Positions 40,298-51,300 of a DNA stretch of 64,000 nucleotides are shown here, piece after piece. This DNA is from Promerops cafer (lineage: Eukaryota; Chordata; Aves; Passeriformes; Nectariniidae). Numbering within the stretch: position 1 is the stretch's first letter; each line of letters opens with the position of its first letter. The stretch covers positions 639,476 to 703,475 of the forward strand of contig VZSE01008770.1 in the NCBI GenBank assembly GCA_013398275.1, in the 5' to 3' direction. Under the pieces are notes generated by a model. It saw only the letters and a program-made list of their open reading frames with translations, was not told the origin of the DNA and made no database searches. The position numbers were made by a program, and so were the translations under genes.

Positions 40298-40402
40298 TCA
40301 GCCTGGGATAGTGGGAGGTGTCCCTGCCCATGGCAGAGGGGCTGGAACTGGATGATCTCTAAGGTCCCTTCCAACCCAGGACATTCTAAGATGATTCCAT
40401 GA
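40298..40402 (+). mobile_element. CR1 LINE, 3' end only
   Basis: About 100 bases match the extreme 3' end of avian CR1 in sense orientation: the GGAGGTGTCCCTGCCCATGG block, then a GAACTGGATGATCTCTAAGG block, then GTCCCTTCCAACCCAGGACA, ending in a decayed ATTCTAAGATGATTCCATGA. The last part corresponds to the ATTCTATG-type tail of the family. Severe 5' truncation is typical of CR1. There is no coding capacity. The same blocks occur at 55446-55520 in this window. Confidence 0.92.
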
Positions 40403-43400
40403 AGTTTTGTGAGGTGATCTTTCTGCTCTTTAAAGCTCTTTCAGATGTCCTGTTTCCTATTTTTGTCACATGCAGGCTGTCTGCTCAACTCATCTGCAGG
40501 AGAACGAGGAAAGGATTTTCCTCTTTCATGGAGCACATCCTGACATGAATTTATTTACCATCACATGATTCAGTAGCCTTCTGTATGACAGGCTTGCAAG
40601 CAAGTATTAGGTGTCCTCCCCAGGGTTTATAGTGTGCCCAAAGTTAGGAATGTCTTTGCTTTAGGGGTTAATAAAAAAATCATAAGGAAATTTTGCTGTT
40701 TGGAAAATTCCAGTCCCACAACCTGAGCGCTGTAATTTTTAGTTCTGTACTTAATGACAACACGACAGATTTTCCTGAAGTAGAACTTTGCAAGTCTGTC
40801 TACACTCTGGTGTATTTTGGAATTTTCAAATCTATGTTATAAATAATTTGGTTTAAGAGAAAATCAGCAATATTTAGTCAGTCCTAAAATGTAATATTAA
40901 ATAGAGAACATATGAATAATGAATGCACCCTTTAGATTAAAAGCTCTTTTGTGTGTGTTACTAGTTAACAACAGATAACCCATGCAATATGAAGCACAAA
41001 TCATGTTTTCCCTTAAGATTAATTAGCTTTGTAGCATATTAATCAAACAATTTGGGGAGCAAAATCAGAACGCATATTCCTGTGTGGTTCTCAGGCATCT
41101 CATTTATTTAATGAAGCCATTTGGATAATTAAGATCAGTACCAGTAATTTAGCTAAAGTGCAATCTTTAAAGATCATCTGACAATTTACTTGTGTTTGTC
41201 TCAGCTTTTTTTGTCTTGTTTTTCTCCCTGGTTATTTATATACATGACTTTGTAGTTTAAAAAACTACTCTACTGTAGCAATGAAAATATCCATTTATAT
41301 TGATAAAACTATTCCAGATTGATTGTATTCAAGAAGGCCCCACAAAACATGTAGTTAAGAGAAGGTCCTATATGATATTTTGGAAAAACTGCCTTGTTTG
41401 TCTTCATTTTTGTCCCCAAAAATCCAGAATTTTTATCAGTGCTGTACTGCACTTAGGTGAGAACCTACCATCCTTTACACTTTTTTGTGTTGCGCATTTT
41501 TTGCATTGAAAAAAATCAAATGAAAATGATTCTGCAGTGATTTGAGTGAAATTATTTCCATTACTTGTGGGAATGAAGTTTTGTAAATTTGCTCTTTCCA
41601 ACCAGAAGACTATGCCTGACTAATAGTAGATTTGAAAACTACGTGAAAATGTTCCGTGTGAATTGAACATTAAAATTAAATTGAATCGTGTGATTTCACT
41701 ATTTGCTAAAATAAAATGCATGAACAGTCTAATAACTAATATCTTAGAAATGTTTGTACTAAGCATCTTTGACACTTCAATGAGATGATTGAAAAAGCCC
41801 CTGCTGTTTGAAGTATGGCACATTAATAAATTAGAGAGAATAAAACGTATTACAGTTCATATAACACACTATTCAGGCACACTCTGGTATTACATTGCTG
41901 CCTTCATCTTTCAAAATTAGGAAACAGACCTTGCAAGGTGCAAATTTGAGGCAATATATGCAAATCTGTTATTCTAGTTCAAAAATTCAGCAGCTATTCA
42001 AGCTAATGGATCCATAAAAACTCCATAAAAGTCCGTATTATCTTGAGGTTTCCTGCTGCAATTCTGACTATTTGAACAGAAGTGTTTTTAGTGGTCTGTT
42101 GTTAAATATGTTGTACCCAGCTGTTTGTTTGCCTTTCCAAGGTGGAGGAGTTTTTTGCACCGTTACAAAGAACAAAAGGAGATTGTGGAATACTTCAGGC
42201 AAATTGTCATGTTACATCAGAAGCTGATATTCCTAGATTTTGCACCTGTTAAATATCTGAATGTGCAATCTTTGCACCAATACTACTTAATAATTTAATT
42301 TAGTGCTAGGAGTGATGACACTCTGGGTAGAATTCTCTGGGACTTTTATTCATGGTAGTCACTTTTTCCCAAGCAGGAATAAGTGCTGGCAGGATCAGTG
42401 CTTTATATTTTAAGCCCAATATGACTCAGGTGGGCTATTGGGCAGCTCTGAGTGTTTGCAGAGTGATGTTTTCATGTTTTTCAGAGAAGGGAGCCAGTCA
42501 CTCATACAGAGCTCACACATCAACCACTGCAAGCAAGAGGCAGACCCCCAAATTCAGCTAGGGACTGGGGATGTGCATTTGGCCTGTTAAATGAGGAAAA
42601 AAAAAGAGATATCAGGTTTGGCATTAGGGGTGGATGTTTGGGCTGCAAAGCATCAGTCACTGCAGAAGTGGTAAAGATGTAAGTGACAGCAATTCTCTGT
42701 CTCTCCATGTATGCTCAAGACAGGACAATCACACAACTGGGGTGTTATTACAGCTGCACCATTGATTTTAGGGAAAATATCATTACTTTCATTTAAAACC
42801 ACTGTATTCACAAGTTCTAGCTCAGCAGGATAAAATAGGATCTCTGGAGTAATCTTTTCTCCTCTTTAATATAGCTCAACCAAGGTGTAACATGAGAGGC
42901 ACAATTCACTTGCCTCACCTCCCAATTGCTTTTTCTGTCAGTGTGTATTGATTTGCATGCCTTGACACATAAAATTCAAGTTTTAAAACATTTTATTTGA
43001 GTATCTTATGCTTTTAAGGGATCACACTGATGTTCTTTAGGCAAAAGTAAAAATGCAAACAAGAACACTAGTAGCACTCTAGAATATTGTTTCACTTTAT
43101 TTTATTCATTTGCAAATGTCATGCCCAGCATTGAGGGCAATTGTTTAATGAAGTTGTGATCTGTTTTTAATAGTGAGGCTGAAAGAGATAATTAAAAATG
43201 ATGGAGTGTGGTGAGACAGGTGTTTCTAGGTTTTCTGTTTGAATCACAGAGGGAGCCTTGGCTCTCCAGAGAGAAGACTCAGAGAAGTTGCAGCACCAGT
43301 GTGCTGAGCTGTCTGAGAGGAGGAGGAGGGGTTGGGTGGCTCTCTTCCACTGCACAGAGAAGAAGCCTGTAAATTGATTACTTGTGAGCATCCTGAAGTG

Positions 43401-44440
43401 TTTCAGTGGTCCCTGCTGCTGTTTATATGTCTGAGTGTCTTTGAGAATATCTGGAACTTCAGTGCCATCCTGATACCTCTCAGATGAGACAGAAATTGCA
43501 ACTATAGCAATTCCACTTTCATCAGAGTGTGAAACCTGGTTTATTTGTTAACCAAAGACAAGGATTTTTTTCAGATTTCCCTAGAAGGAAAGTCAATATC
43601 CTTCCTCAGTACTTAATCCATTTCATATTGGAAGCATTATATAAGGTTAGTTTTGCACAAATCACATTGTGGCTTTGGTAGGAAAGGTTTCATATGGTTA
43701 CAGTGAGGGAAATAAATGCAAATATGAGTCCGTGATTTGCTGATGGCTATTAATTCCCCTGCCTTTCAGTAGCATAGCTGGAGAATTGGGTTAAGCTTCT
43801 GGGCATGAGCACAGCAGGTTTCTGTATTTATTCTGTATAATCTATTTTTTCCCTTTCTTTTTAATCTTTGTTTACTTGCCAGCCTTTCCTTTGTGGCCTC
43901 CTTTCTACTACTGCATGCTGAGTTCTGCTCTCTCATGTTGTTTACTGTAGCTTAGACATGAAAGGACAATGAAATGGACATTTTAATCAATTAACTGTAG
44001 CCTGATCAAAGATTCTTTCTTCTTTATTGCTGCTGTTGTTTAAAGTGTTCTTACTTACAACATCCGGTGGGGCTGTTGATTCATGCGGTGTGACAAAGTC
44101 ACTGCCTTGCACAGAACAGTGAGCTGGGAGTCTAAAACTGCTTTTGATCAAGGCCTTGCTCCAGTCACGGGTGGTGTCAGAGCTCTGAGCAGCTCAGCTT
44201 TGCTCCTGGGCTCATGCTGGAGGCAGAAGGGGAGAGTTTGGGCACAGCAGGACATCCACTGAGCAGAGAGCACGGGGAGAGAGTCTGCATGGCCCACTGG
44301 CCCTTCGCTCAGCTCCTTTTGCCTCCCACGTTCTGTTCAATGCTTTGCTCTTACAAGAGGAAAGCAAACACCTTCAGTCTCAGTTCTTGTCAAGGGTATA
44401 AAGGAGGGTATTACTCACATGAAGTCATTATCACCTGTTT
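40403..44440. other. Non-coding AT-rich DNA, no gene recognised
   Basis: The DNA here looks unique. Between about 40960 and 41200 there is a dense set of TAAT/ATTA cores (for example near 41018, 41040 and 41127) of the kind seen in conserved enhancers, but conservation cannot be judged from one sequence. Open frames are at most 76 codons. The part at 44050-44340 is GC-richer without recognisable content. Confidence 0.55.
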
Positions 44441-44441
44441 G

Positions 44442-44562
44442 TGAATATTCTGAGTTGGAAGGGACCCCACCAGGATTATCAAACCCACCTCTTAAGTGAG
44501 GCCATACAGGGATTGAATCCACAACCCTGGCACTATTAAAAACAGGCTCTAACCAACCCTGT
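44442..44562 (-). mobile_element. tRNA-Ile/CR1 SINE, TguSINE1-like
   Basis: On the minus strand, the head (about 44562 down to 44500) resembles tRNA-Ile(AAT): the plus strand shows the reverse complement of its T arm (GGGATTGAATCC, from an original GGGATCGAACCC), then ACAACCCTGGCACTATTA for the variable and anticodon region, then CTCTAACCAACC for the D arm. The tail (about 44490 down to 44442) is CR1-like: reversed, it gives GGGTCCCTTCCAACTCAGAATATTC. A tRNA-Ile head on a CR1 3' end is the structure published for the passerine SINE TguSINE1, which would rely on CR1 enzymes to move. The internal B box has lost its CpG and the A box is scrambled, so this copy should be silent. It is not a functional tRNA gene. 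Confidence 0.8.
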
Positions 44563-45359
44563 CTCAGAATTGGAATTTTTAAGTGATGGGGCTTCTTTCA
44601 GTTTTTTCCTCTGCTTCCCTCAGCTGCCTTTTCAACCTTTGAGTATTATGCACAACAAAGTAAAGAAAAAGGTGCATCCTACAGCCCACCCAAACATTTG
44701 TGTGGGCAAATTTGATGGCTTTTAAAAAGAAAACATGACCTGAACATGCAGTATCAGTAATAACCACATGTTTCTTCTGACACTATCATTTTGAAGACAA
44801 ACAAAATTCATTTTCAGATTTCTACATATGTGTAAATGCACACAAGTAAGAAATGTGTCTGTTGTGTTTCCTGCATGTTTTTTTTTCCAATCTATCTTCC
44901 CCAGTGGCAGTGGTTAATGAAAAAGATTATTTTATTAATCAAACACTCAAAACAATGCAGTTTGTTGCTGGCAGCCACTTGTTTGAAATAATCTTCTATG
45001 CATCATAACCTTCTATCTTTGTACTTAATTGCTTTTCCCTTTCCCTTCCTCTGGAGCACTCTCTGAAAAATCTCTCCTGACCTTTCGTGCTGCTTTTGCG
45101 TTTCATGTAATTTCAGTTAAGAAATGTTTAATTACTAAAATAATCACTTCTGCTTTTAATCTCTTTATGTTTTCCTGTCTAGCTCTTGTTACTCCACTGT
45201 AATTCCTGATGATCCCAACGTTGCCTGTGCTAAGGGGAGAAATGATCCCTGCCAGTTCTTAGGACTCCTTCATAGTCACAGCCTTTAGTCTAACAGGAGC
45301 TTCAATCAAGCCACCTACCAAGGAAAATTCCTCCTAGGTGAGAGAGGGTGTCAGGTTGG
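44563..45359. other. Non-coding DNA between SINE and LTR remnant
   Basis: I see no identifiable feature. It includes T-rich runs and short open frames of at most about 60 codons. Confidence 0.5.
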
Positions 45360-45890
45360 GGGTCACAGAGGTTTACACACAGGTCAGAAACAGGGGAATG
45401 GCCCCACTGGAAATATCAGTGAACACTTCACCTTGCTGCCATCGGGTGCACTGCGTAGGGAAGGGGTAAAACTGTAGGGAAAAGCAGTGCTGGGATTTAG
45501 AGCCAGCTGGTCCTGACTGCCATGCAGACACTGCCTCATCCACAGCCCTCCCTGGTGGGATGGGTAGGAGAACTGGGGGGGGGGGAAAGGGTACAACACA
45601 TGGGTTGAGATAAGAACAGATTAATAATTGAAATAAAATAAAATAAAAGAAAATAACACCCATAATGATGATGATGATGAAAATGGAGACAAGAAAAAGA
45701 GAGAAGTTAACACCAATCAAAACAGATGATGCACAGAAGAATTGCTCACCACACCCTGACCAATGCCCTGCCCAGCCCCAAGCAGGGATTGTCCCTCCCA
45801 GGGGGAGGCTCCTCACAGCCTTTAGCAGAGAAGATCCATTTGTAGCTTCTCTGCTACAAAACTCATGGCAAAGCTGCCAGGGTTTAAGAC
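45360..45890 (-). mobile_element. ERV/LTR-like remnant, antisense, related to 24.6-25.2 kb
   Basis: The section at 45551-45640 carries GGTGGGATGGGTAGGAGAA, a run of 11 G, an ACACATGGGTTGAGATAAG block and GAACAGATTAATAATTGAA. These align in order with the GGGATGGGGTAGAGAA and GAGTTGGGATCAGGACAG blocks near 24820-24885, so the two loci share an ancestor. Downstream sequence (45725-45800) with GATGCACAGAAGAATTGCTC and a CCAAGCAGGGATTGTCCCTCCC block also fits the avian LTR family I recall. The ends are uncertain. A 176-codon minus-strand frame (45373-45903) spans the element and its simple repeats. It has no retroviral domain and I treat it as chance. Confidence 0.55.
45575..45680. repeat. Simple repeats inside the LTR-like remnant: G11, (AAAAT)n, (GAT)n
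   Basis: Eleven G at 45575-45585, an AAAAT-type run at about 45631-45656 and a GAT run at 45665-45680 lie close together. The A-rich run is in the place where the LTR family I recall has a TAAAATAAAAT-like stretch, so it is probably an expansion of element sequence. Confidence 0.75.
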
Positions 45891-48297
45891 AAACATAATT
45901 CATGGCCAGCTTTTTTTTACATTGAAACGAGCTTCATTTACAGATTTGGTATCTCTGCTAGTTCTTCCTCTCTTTTTTATTTTTTAAAGGAAATTTATTA
46001 TTTTCCTTGTGAATTTATTGAGAACCTAATATATTATATTCAGCCAAGCACAGATTTTTAGCCCCTAGATAACTACATGATACAAAAGTGAAAAAGGAGC
46101 ATTTTTACAGATGGGGTCTTGAAGAGTTCTCAAAACCTTCAAATTCCCAAACAGCAAACAGCTGCTGACCCACGGGGTTTTCACAGATGTATAGATGTCA
46201 TCTTCACTTTTCTTTCTTTTTTCTTCCTTTTTCTTCTTTTTCTCTTTACTGAGTAAGCAAGTGACAGTCTGAGAGGACCCATCCAGAATAAACTCAGAAA
46301 GAAATAGGGGAAATTTGTTGCCACTCACTGTTTCTTTTTTTTTTTTTTTTTTTTTAACATCTCTTTCAATCTGAGCTGCCTCAGTTTTTCAAGAAGTCAG
46401 ACTTCATGTATAATTTTACAAAGTTTTGTTTAACATCCTGCAATATCAATCCCTGACTCATCAGACAGAAGATATGGAAGAGCACTGCAAGGCTGCTGAT
46501 CCTTCCTCTTTATGGCAATCTCTGGTCTAACCCAGTGTAGAGACCCTGTGGTGAATCTTTAAATGAGCTTTAGCTAGTTGCTCAGCTCTTGAGCACAACT
46601 ACAGAGCAATGGAGCAGGGAATTTTGGGTCCTTCAGGGAAGATGGTTCTTTACACCTCTTGTCGAGGCTGTGGCTAAATGTGACAAATTAGTTCTCAGTT
46701 TTGCCATTCATGTACAGGTTTGCCTGACCACAGACAGAATATTTGAGAGAATTTTATTTAGGAACACCTGGGTTACAATGTCAATAGGCAGAATTGCTTG
46801 TACTGTATTATGCTTACCAAGGTTATCCTCTCACACACACAAAAGAATAAGGGTTTGGAATTAAAGTTTATTACAGAGCAAAATAAACTAGTTGCCCTTA
46901 GCAAGAAAAAAAAAAAAAAAGAAAAAAAAGAAGTCATAAGTCATGATCCCCTTGTGAAGTTATTAACTTCTGTAACTTAGTGTTGTAGAAATGCATTTTC
47001 ACAGTGTGCAGTGCTACTGAGCATTTGCTGTATCTTTGTTTACCACAGGACTCCATTCTATTGGAGATCACATCTCAGGCAGTCTAGAAGTGATTATGGA
47101 GCAGCAGTACAGCAGCAGCCTGATGAGCAGCAGCATCACTGGTGTGGGGAGTGTTGATGATCTTGGCTGCACCCATTTCCCCATGGGAAGACTTGCCTAC
47201 TTCTGAGTGCAGCCTTAATTAAAAAGGTGAGAGTTGAAAGTTACTGTCAGCAGATTAACAGAGAAAAAGTGCCAGGGAAGGGAAATCCTCCAGGTCTGTG
47301 GAGCTGCAGCCTCCTCAGGGGTAAATATTTGGGAGGCACCTGCCAGGTGGACACACAAGAGATTACTTAGGGACACAAAGCTGTCCTTTGTGTGCCCAGG
47401 GATTTTCTGAACTGTTGAATCATATTCCACACAAGATAGGTAGCATTTACACCAGTGGTGAGTTGTTCAGTTTGCTAGGTCACTGCCTGATTTGCACACA
47501 GGATTGTTTATTAGTGAAGAAGTTAAATTAAATGTGTACTTCACACCTTGCATGCTCAATTGACTATTTAGGTAAAAAATGAGGCTATAAACTCCCTGGT
47601 ATATTTAAATAAACTTGTCCTTTGTCTAGTGTTGTGAAAAAGGAGAACACTTTAATGGAAAAAAGAAGTTCACTATATCACTTAGCAGGAGTTCCCAAGC
47701 TTCTCCAAACCCAGGATACCCAATTTGTTGGCTAAGCACTCGTATTCTTTTAAAGATTTACAGTGATTTATTATCAGTGTCAGTAACAACATCATCATTA
47801 CTGGAAGATCCAACTGTACCAAATGTTACTTTAATAAATCATCAACCCTGAAAATCAATACTCCAATGAACAGAATCAAACGAAACCATTTCTGCTGCAC
47901 AGTTTCACCCACAAAGTCAAAACCTCTGCTGTCCAAGTTCATAAAATTTCCATCATCTGGTTAGACCAGAGCCATCAGACACAGCTCCCCAGACTCAATG
48001 TCAAACAAACCTTATTTGTTGATGGATTTATTTTTTTTTTTTATGTCAGCCCATCAATGTATCTGTGGTGCTATATTATGGCATTTGCTTCCTCTGAAGT
48101 GACACAAACTGCTGTTTTATTTCATATCCTGAAAAGACACCACCAGTGAGGTCTGACCTGACTTTTTCTCCTTGTAGACTCCTTGATCTCTGTTCTGAAG
48201 GAGCTCATTGGCCAAGTACATGGCATAACAAGTGTGTGTATTAGTAAAGACATATTTGTAATCTGTGACAGCATGTTTATGTTGTCACACTGGAGTT
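45891..48297. other. Non-coding AT-rich DNA, no gene recognised
   Basis: The block contains a pyrimidine tract (about 46200-46247), a 21-base T run (46335-46355) and an A-rich run (46906-46931). Open frames are at most 91 codons with no recognisable content. Confidence 0.55.
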
Positions 48298-48389
48298 GCT
48301 GGTAGGATTTTTGGCCTGGGAGTCTCATGGNCGCTGGTAGGATTTTTTTTGTGTGTGTTCACTACATTTTTGGCCTGGGAGTCTCATGG
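48298..48389. repeat. Direct duplication split by one N, probable assembly join
   Basis: A 33-base copy (48298-48330) and a 57-base copy (48333-48389) both begin GCTGGTAGGATTT and end TTGGCCTGGGAGTCTCATGG. Between them sits an N at 48331 and one extra C. The first copy lacks about 24 internal bases that include a GTGTGTGT run. This looks like two overlapping contig ends, or two alleles differing by an indel, placed side by side. It is the same kind of defect as at 3447. Confidence 0.75.
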
Positions 48390-51300
48390 AATTTCTGGTA
48401 ATTTCTTTTCCAGCTGGCATTTCTTCCTCCTAGTGATGAGGAAAAAATTTCTTGTGGCCGAGAAACTATACATTGGTAGGCCTTCTGTCACAACTGTCAA
48501 AAACAAGGAGAGAAAAAGAGTTATTTGCAGAATCACAGAATGGGTAATGCAGTGATGCCATTATTTTAGTGATCAAGGATGTTCTACCTGATGAAGAAAA
48601 TCTGGACAGTGTTTCTTTTATAAACTCCATGTCTTTCTCTTTTAAATGTTCCATTTGCATCTACTGTGAAGAGGCAGCAAGAGCATTTATCCAACCCTGA
48701 AGATGAATCCACAGGCAGAAAGACCAATTTTTTGTTCTCATCTGATCAGTTTTCCAGCTTCATTTTTAATTTGATGGGAAATACCAAGAAGTTTTGGAGC
48801 AGTTTTCACTAATTCAGCTGTAATCAGAAATACTGATTTTTGGCTGATTTCAATGCTTGTGTGCTTGCTTGTGGTCCCCTCAGAGAGCTGAAAAGAGGCT
48901 GCTTTTGTTAGCTAATGTTGATAAATATATTTTAGCAGCTTTTCTTCCTTGTACTCAGCTGCCATCTCTTGCAACATCCTTAAATATAAATGTTTGAAAG
49001 CTCTGGTGTTCTGTGAGTGAGCTGCTGCCACTGGGGAGAGGCGGGGGAAATCCAGCCCTCTCTGTGCTCTGATGGTGTTGATCACACAGGACATTTGGGA
49101 TTTTCTCCTCCTCTGTGTGTTTTGCCTCCTCACTAACTGCAGCAGCACCGAATTTTTAAGCTCATACCCGTTTTCCTAATTGTTGTGATGTTTTGGACTG
49201 AATGCCATCCTTTCCCCTTGCAGTCATTATCCTGGTTGGCACGAGGAGAGTGGGTGAGCTCTTCCTGTCTTGCAGAGACGGAGGAAAAAGCACACCAAGT
49301 TCGTGTCAGAATCAGAGAATCTGTTTGGTGTCCTTGTCACAGATTGCACCTCTCCTTGTCAGGACAGGGTTGCTTGGAGCATCTGCAAGCTCCAGGACTC
49401 TTCTGTGCCTGCTCTGCTCTCTGGTGCCAAACCTCCCTGCTCTGGTGCACTGAAACCTTCCTGTGTCCATATTCCACCTGCTCCTGCTTGTCTGGATGCC
49501 TCCTGGCCATGCTGTGATGGAAAGGGCTGCCTCGGGGCTCTGAGAACTTTAAAGGAGGTATTGTGAGGTGTTAGAGCCTTGCAGATTTAGAGAGTTGTTG
49601 CTGGACATCAGAACTCTGTGAACTCAATAAAGTTTGCCTCAGGGGTGTGTGGGTTTAAGGGCTCTGAAGGATTTGGGGATATAAAAATGCTTTTAATGAC
49701 TAGGTAACACCTTTAGATCTTCAAAAAAAAAAAAACAACCCTATTAAAAAATCATCATGCTGGACAACTACAGTAGATAAGAAAAAATTAGACCTGTCTT
49801 CCCAAAGCTTGAAATGTGGGATGTCACTCTGCACTACGGTTCCTAGCAAGATGTAGATTTATTCCAGGTAATTCTTGGGGCAGAGACAGAATTACAGTTG
49901 AGAGTATGAAATCAGGTGTAGCTACAATAGGACAAGGTTGATCTACATTAGAAATAATTTTTGGAAAAAGATTTTGAGATTCTTGCACCTTAAAAAATTA
50001 TACCTACTGTGGTTTGTTTTTTTGTTTGTTTGTTTTTTTTTACCAATATCTGGAGTACTTCTTTTTGGTCTGATACTCCCCAGGGTGGCAACTAATCTCA
50101 GCTACTGTCCAGTGACCAGTCAGGGAAGAAACCACTGAGTTGTCCTTGGTGCTAATTGAGTTTACAGGTTAGTTCAGCAGTTCAGCTCAGAGAATGAAGG
50201 ACATAAATTGCTCAGGTGTCTGAGGACTGCAGGACTTGCAAATCAAGGCTTGACAGAGGTGCTGTGTTAGATTAAGGCAGTGCCTCAGTGTGCCTTGCTG
50301 TGGGCACACTCACAGCAGCTCGTGTTTATATCACAGCTGCTCCCACTCCTTGATCTGTGCTCATGCTGCTGAAATCTTCTTATGAGGAAAGGTTTGATTG
50401 AGAGGGTCATTATTCAAAAATGTAATAAAGTCAGGGGCGTGAAGGAGCAGAGGTCATTTGGATGTCATTAGTTACATGCTATTAAATGGAGATTAGCTTG
50501 TGCTCATTACAGATTGAACAAAGTAGTCCTGGCTCTTTCTTCTGGGTGTATTGGGCAAAAGAAACAAATATAATCAAAGGAAATGAGTTGTTAATGATTA
50601 ATTACAAGAATTGGGTTAAGACTGCGTTGTTGAGCATGGTGCCTGGAAACTCAGTCAAAACAGAGAGGTTTGTCACCCTGGAGAAATAAATGGAGTTTCA
50701 GGTTTTGACAGCAATGCTTTTATAGGCTCCGAGGTAAAAGGGATCCTGTTTCCAAGCCACAAAAGGAAAAGGTTGATAATATGGGATTCTAATATCAACC
50801 TGAAGAAGTTTATTTGTTACCTCAGGAATTCCACAGAAAAAAAATAGCAAAACAGCACAACAAATGATGTAAAACCCCCTAACTTCAAAATCCAAACCAC
50901 CACATCCATAGCCTTCAAAAAAACACTGCTTTGTGATTTTTTCCACATTGAAAAGGGAACCCTGTAGTCAATTATGATCAAAGGCATCTCAGATCTTCTC
51001 TGGCTCTCTCCAATGAGTAGCTGATTTCATTTCCCTACTCCAAATCCAGCACAGGCCACAGAGATAAAACAATGACAAAACTGCACTTGAGGGATTGTAT
51101 CACCCATAGCTTTCCTTTCCTTTTTCTTGAGCACTTATTAATTTATAAGCAGGCTTTCCTTATTACCCCAAGGCAGATTGGTTTCTGTAAGAACCAATGT
51201 GGTAGAGACCTTCAAAAAGCCTGCTGAGATTCACATTCAGTTTTACCTAATATATTTGAATTTCAGTGGTTTTATAAAAAAGAGTTGCAAGACAAATGTT

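Noticed and set aside
44500..44562. Functional tRNA-Ile gene on the minus strand
   Set aside because: The A box and acceptor stem are degraded, the T loop has lost conserved bases and the sequence runs into a CR1 tail, so it is a SINE head.
48531..48548. AGAATCACAGAATGGGT, resembling a reversed CR1 3' tail
   Set aside because: The match stops after about 17 bases with no further CR1 sequence next to it.
49185..49566. Three overlapping plus-strand frames of 83-110 codons, considered as a retrogene
   Set aside because: All three frames are open at once, the peptides match nothing that I know, and no poly-A tail or target-site duplication flanks the region.
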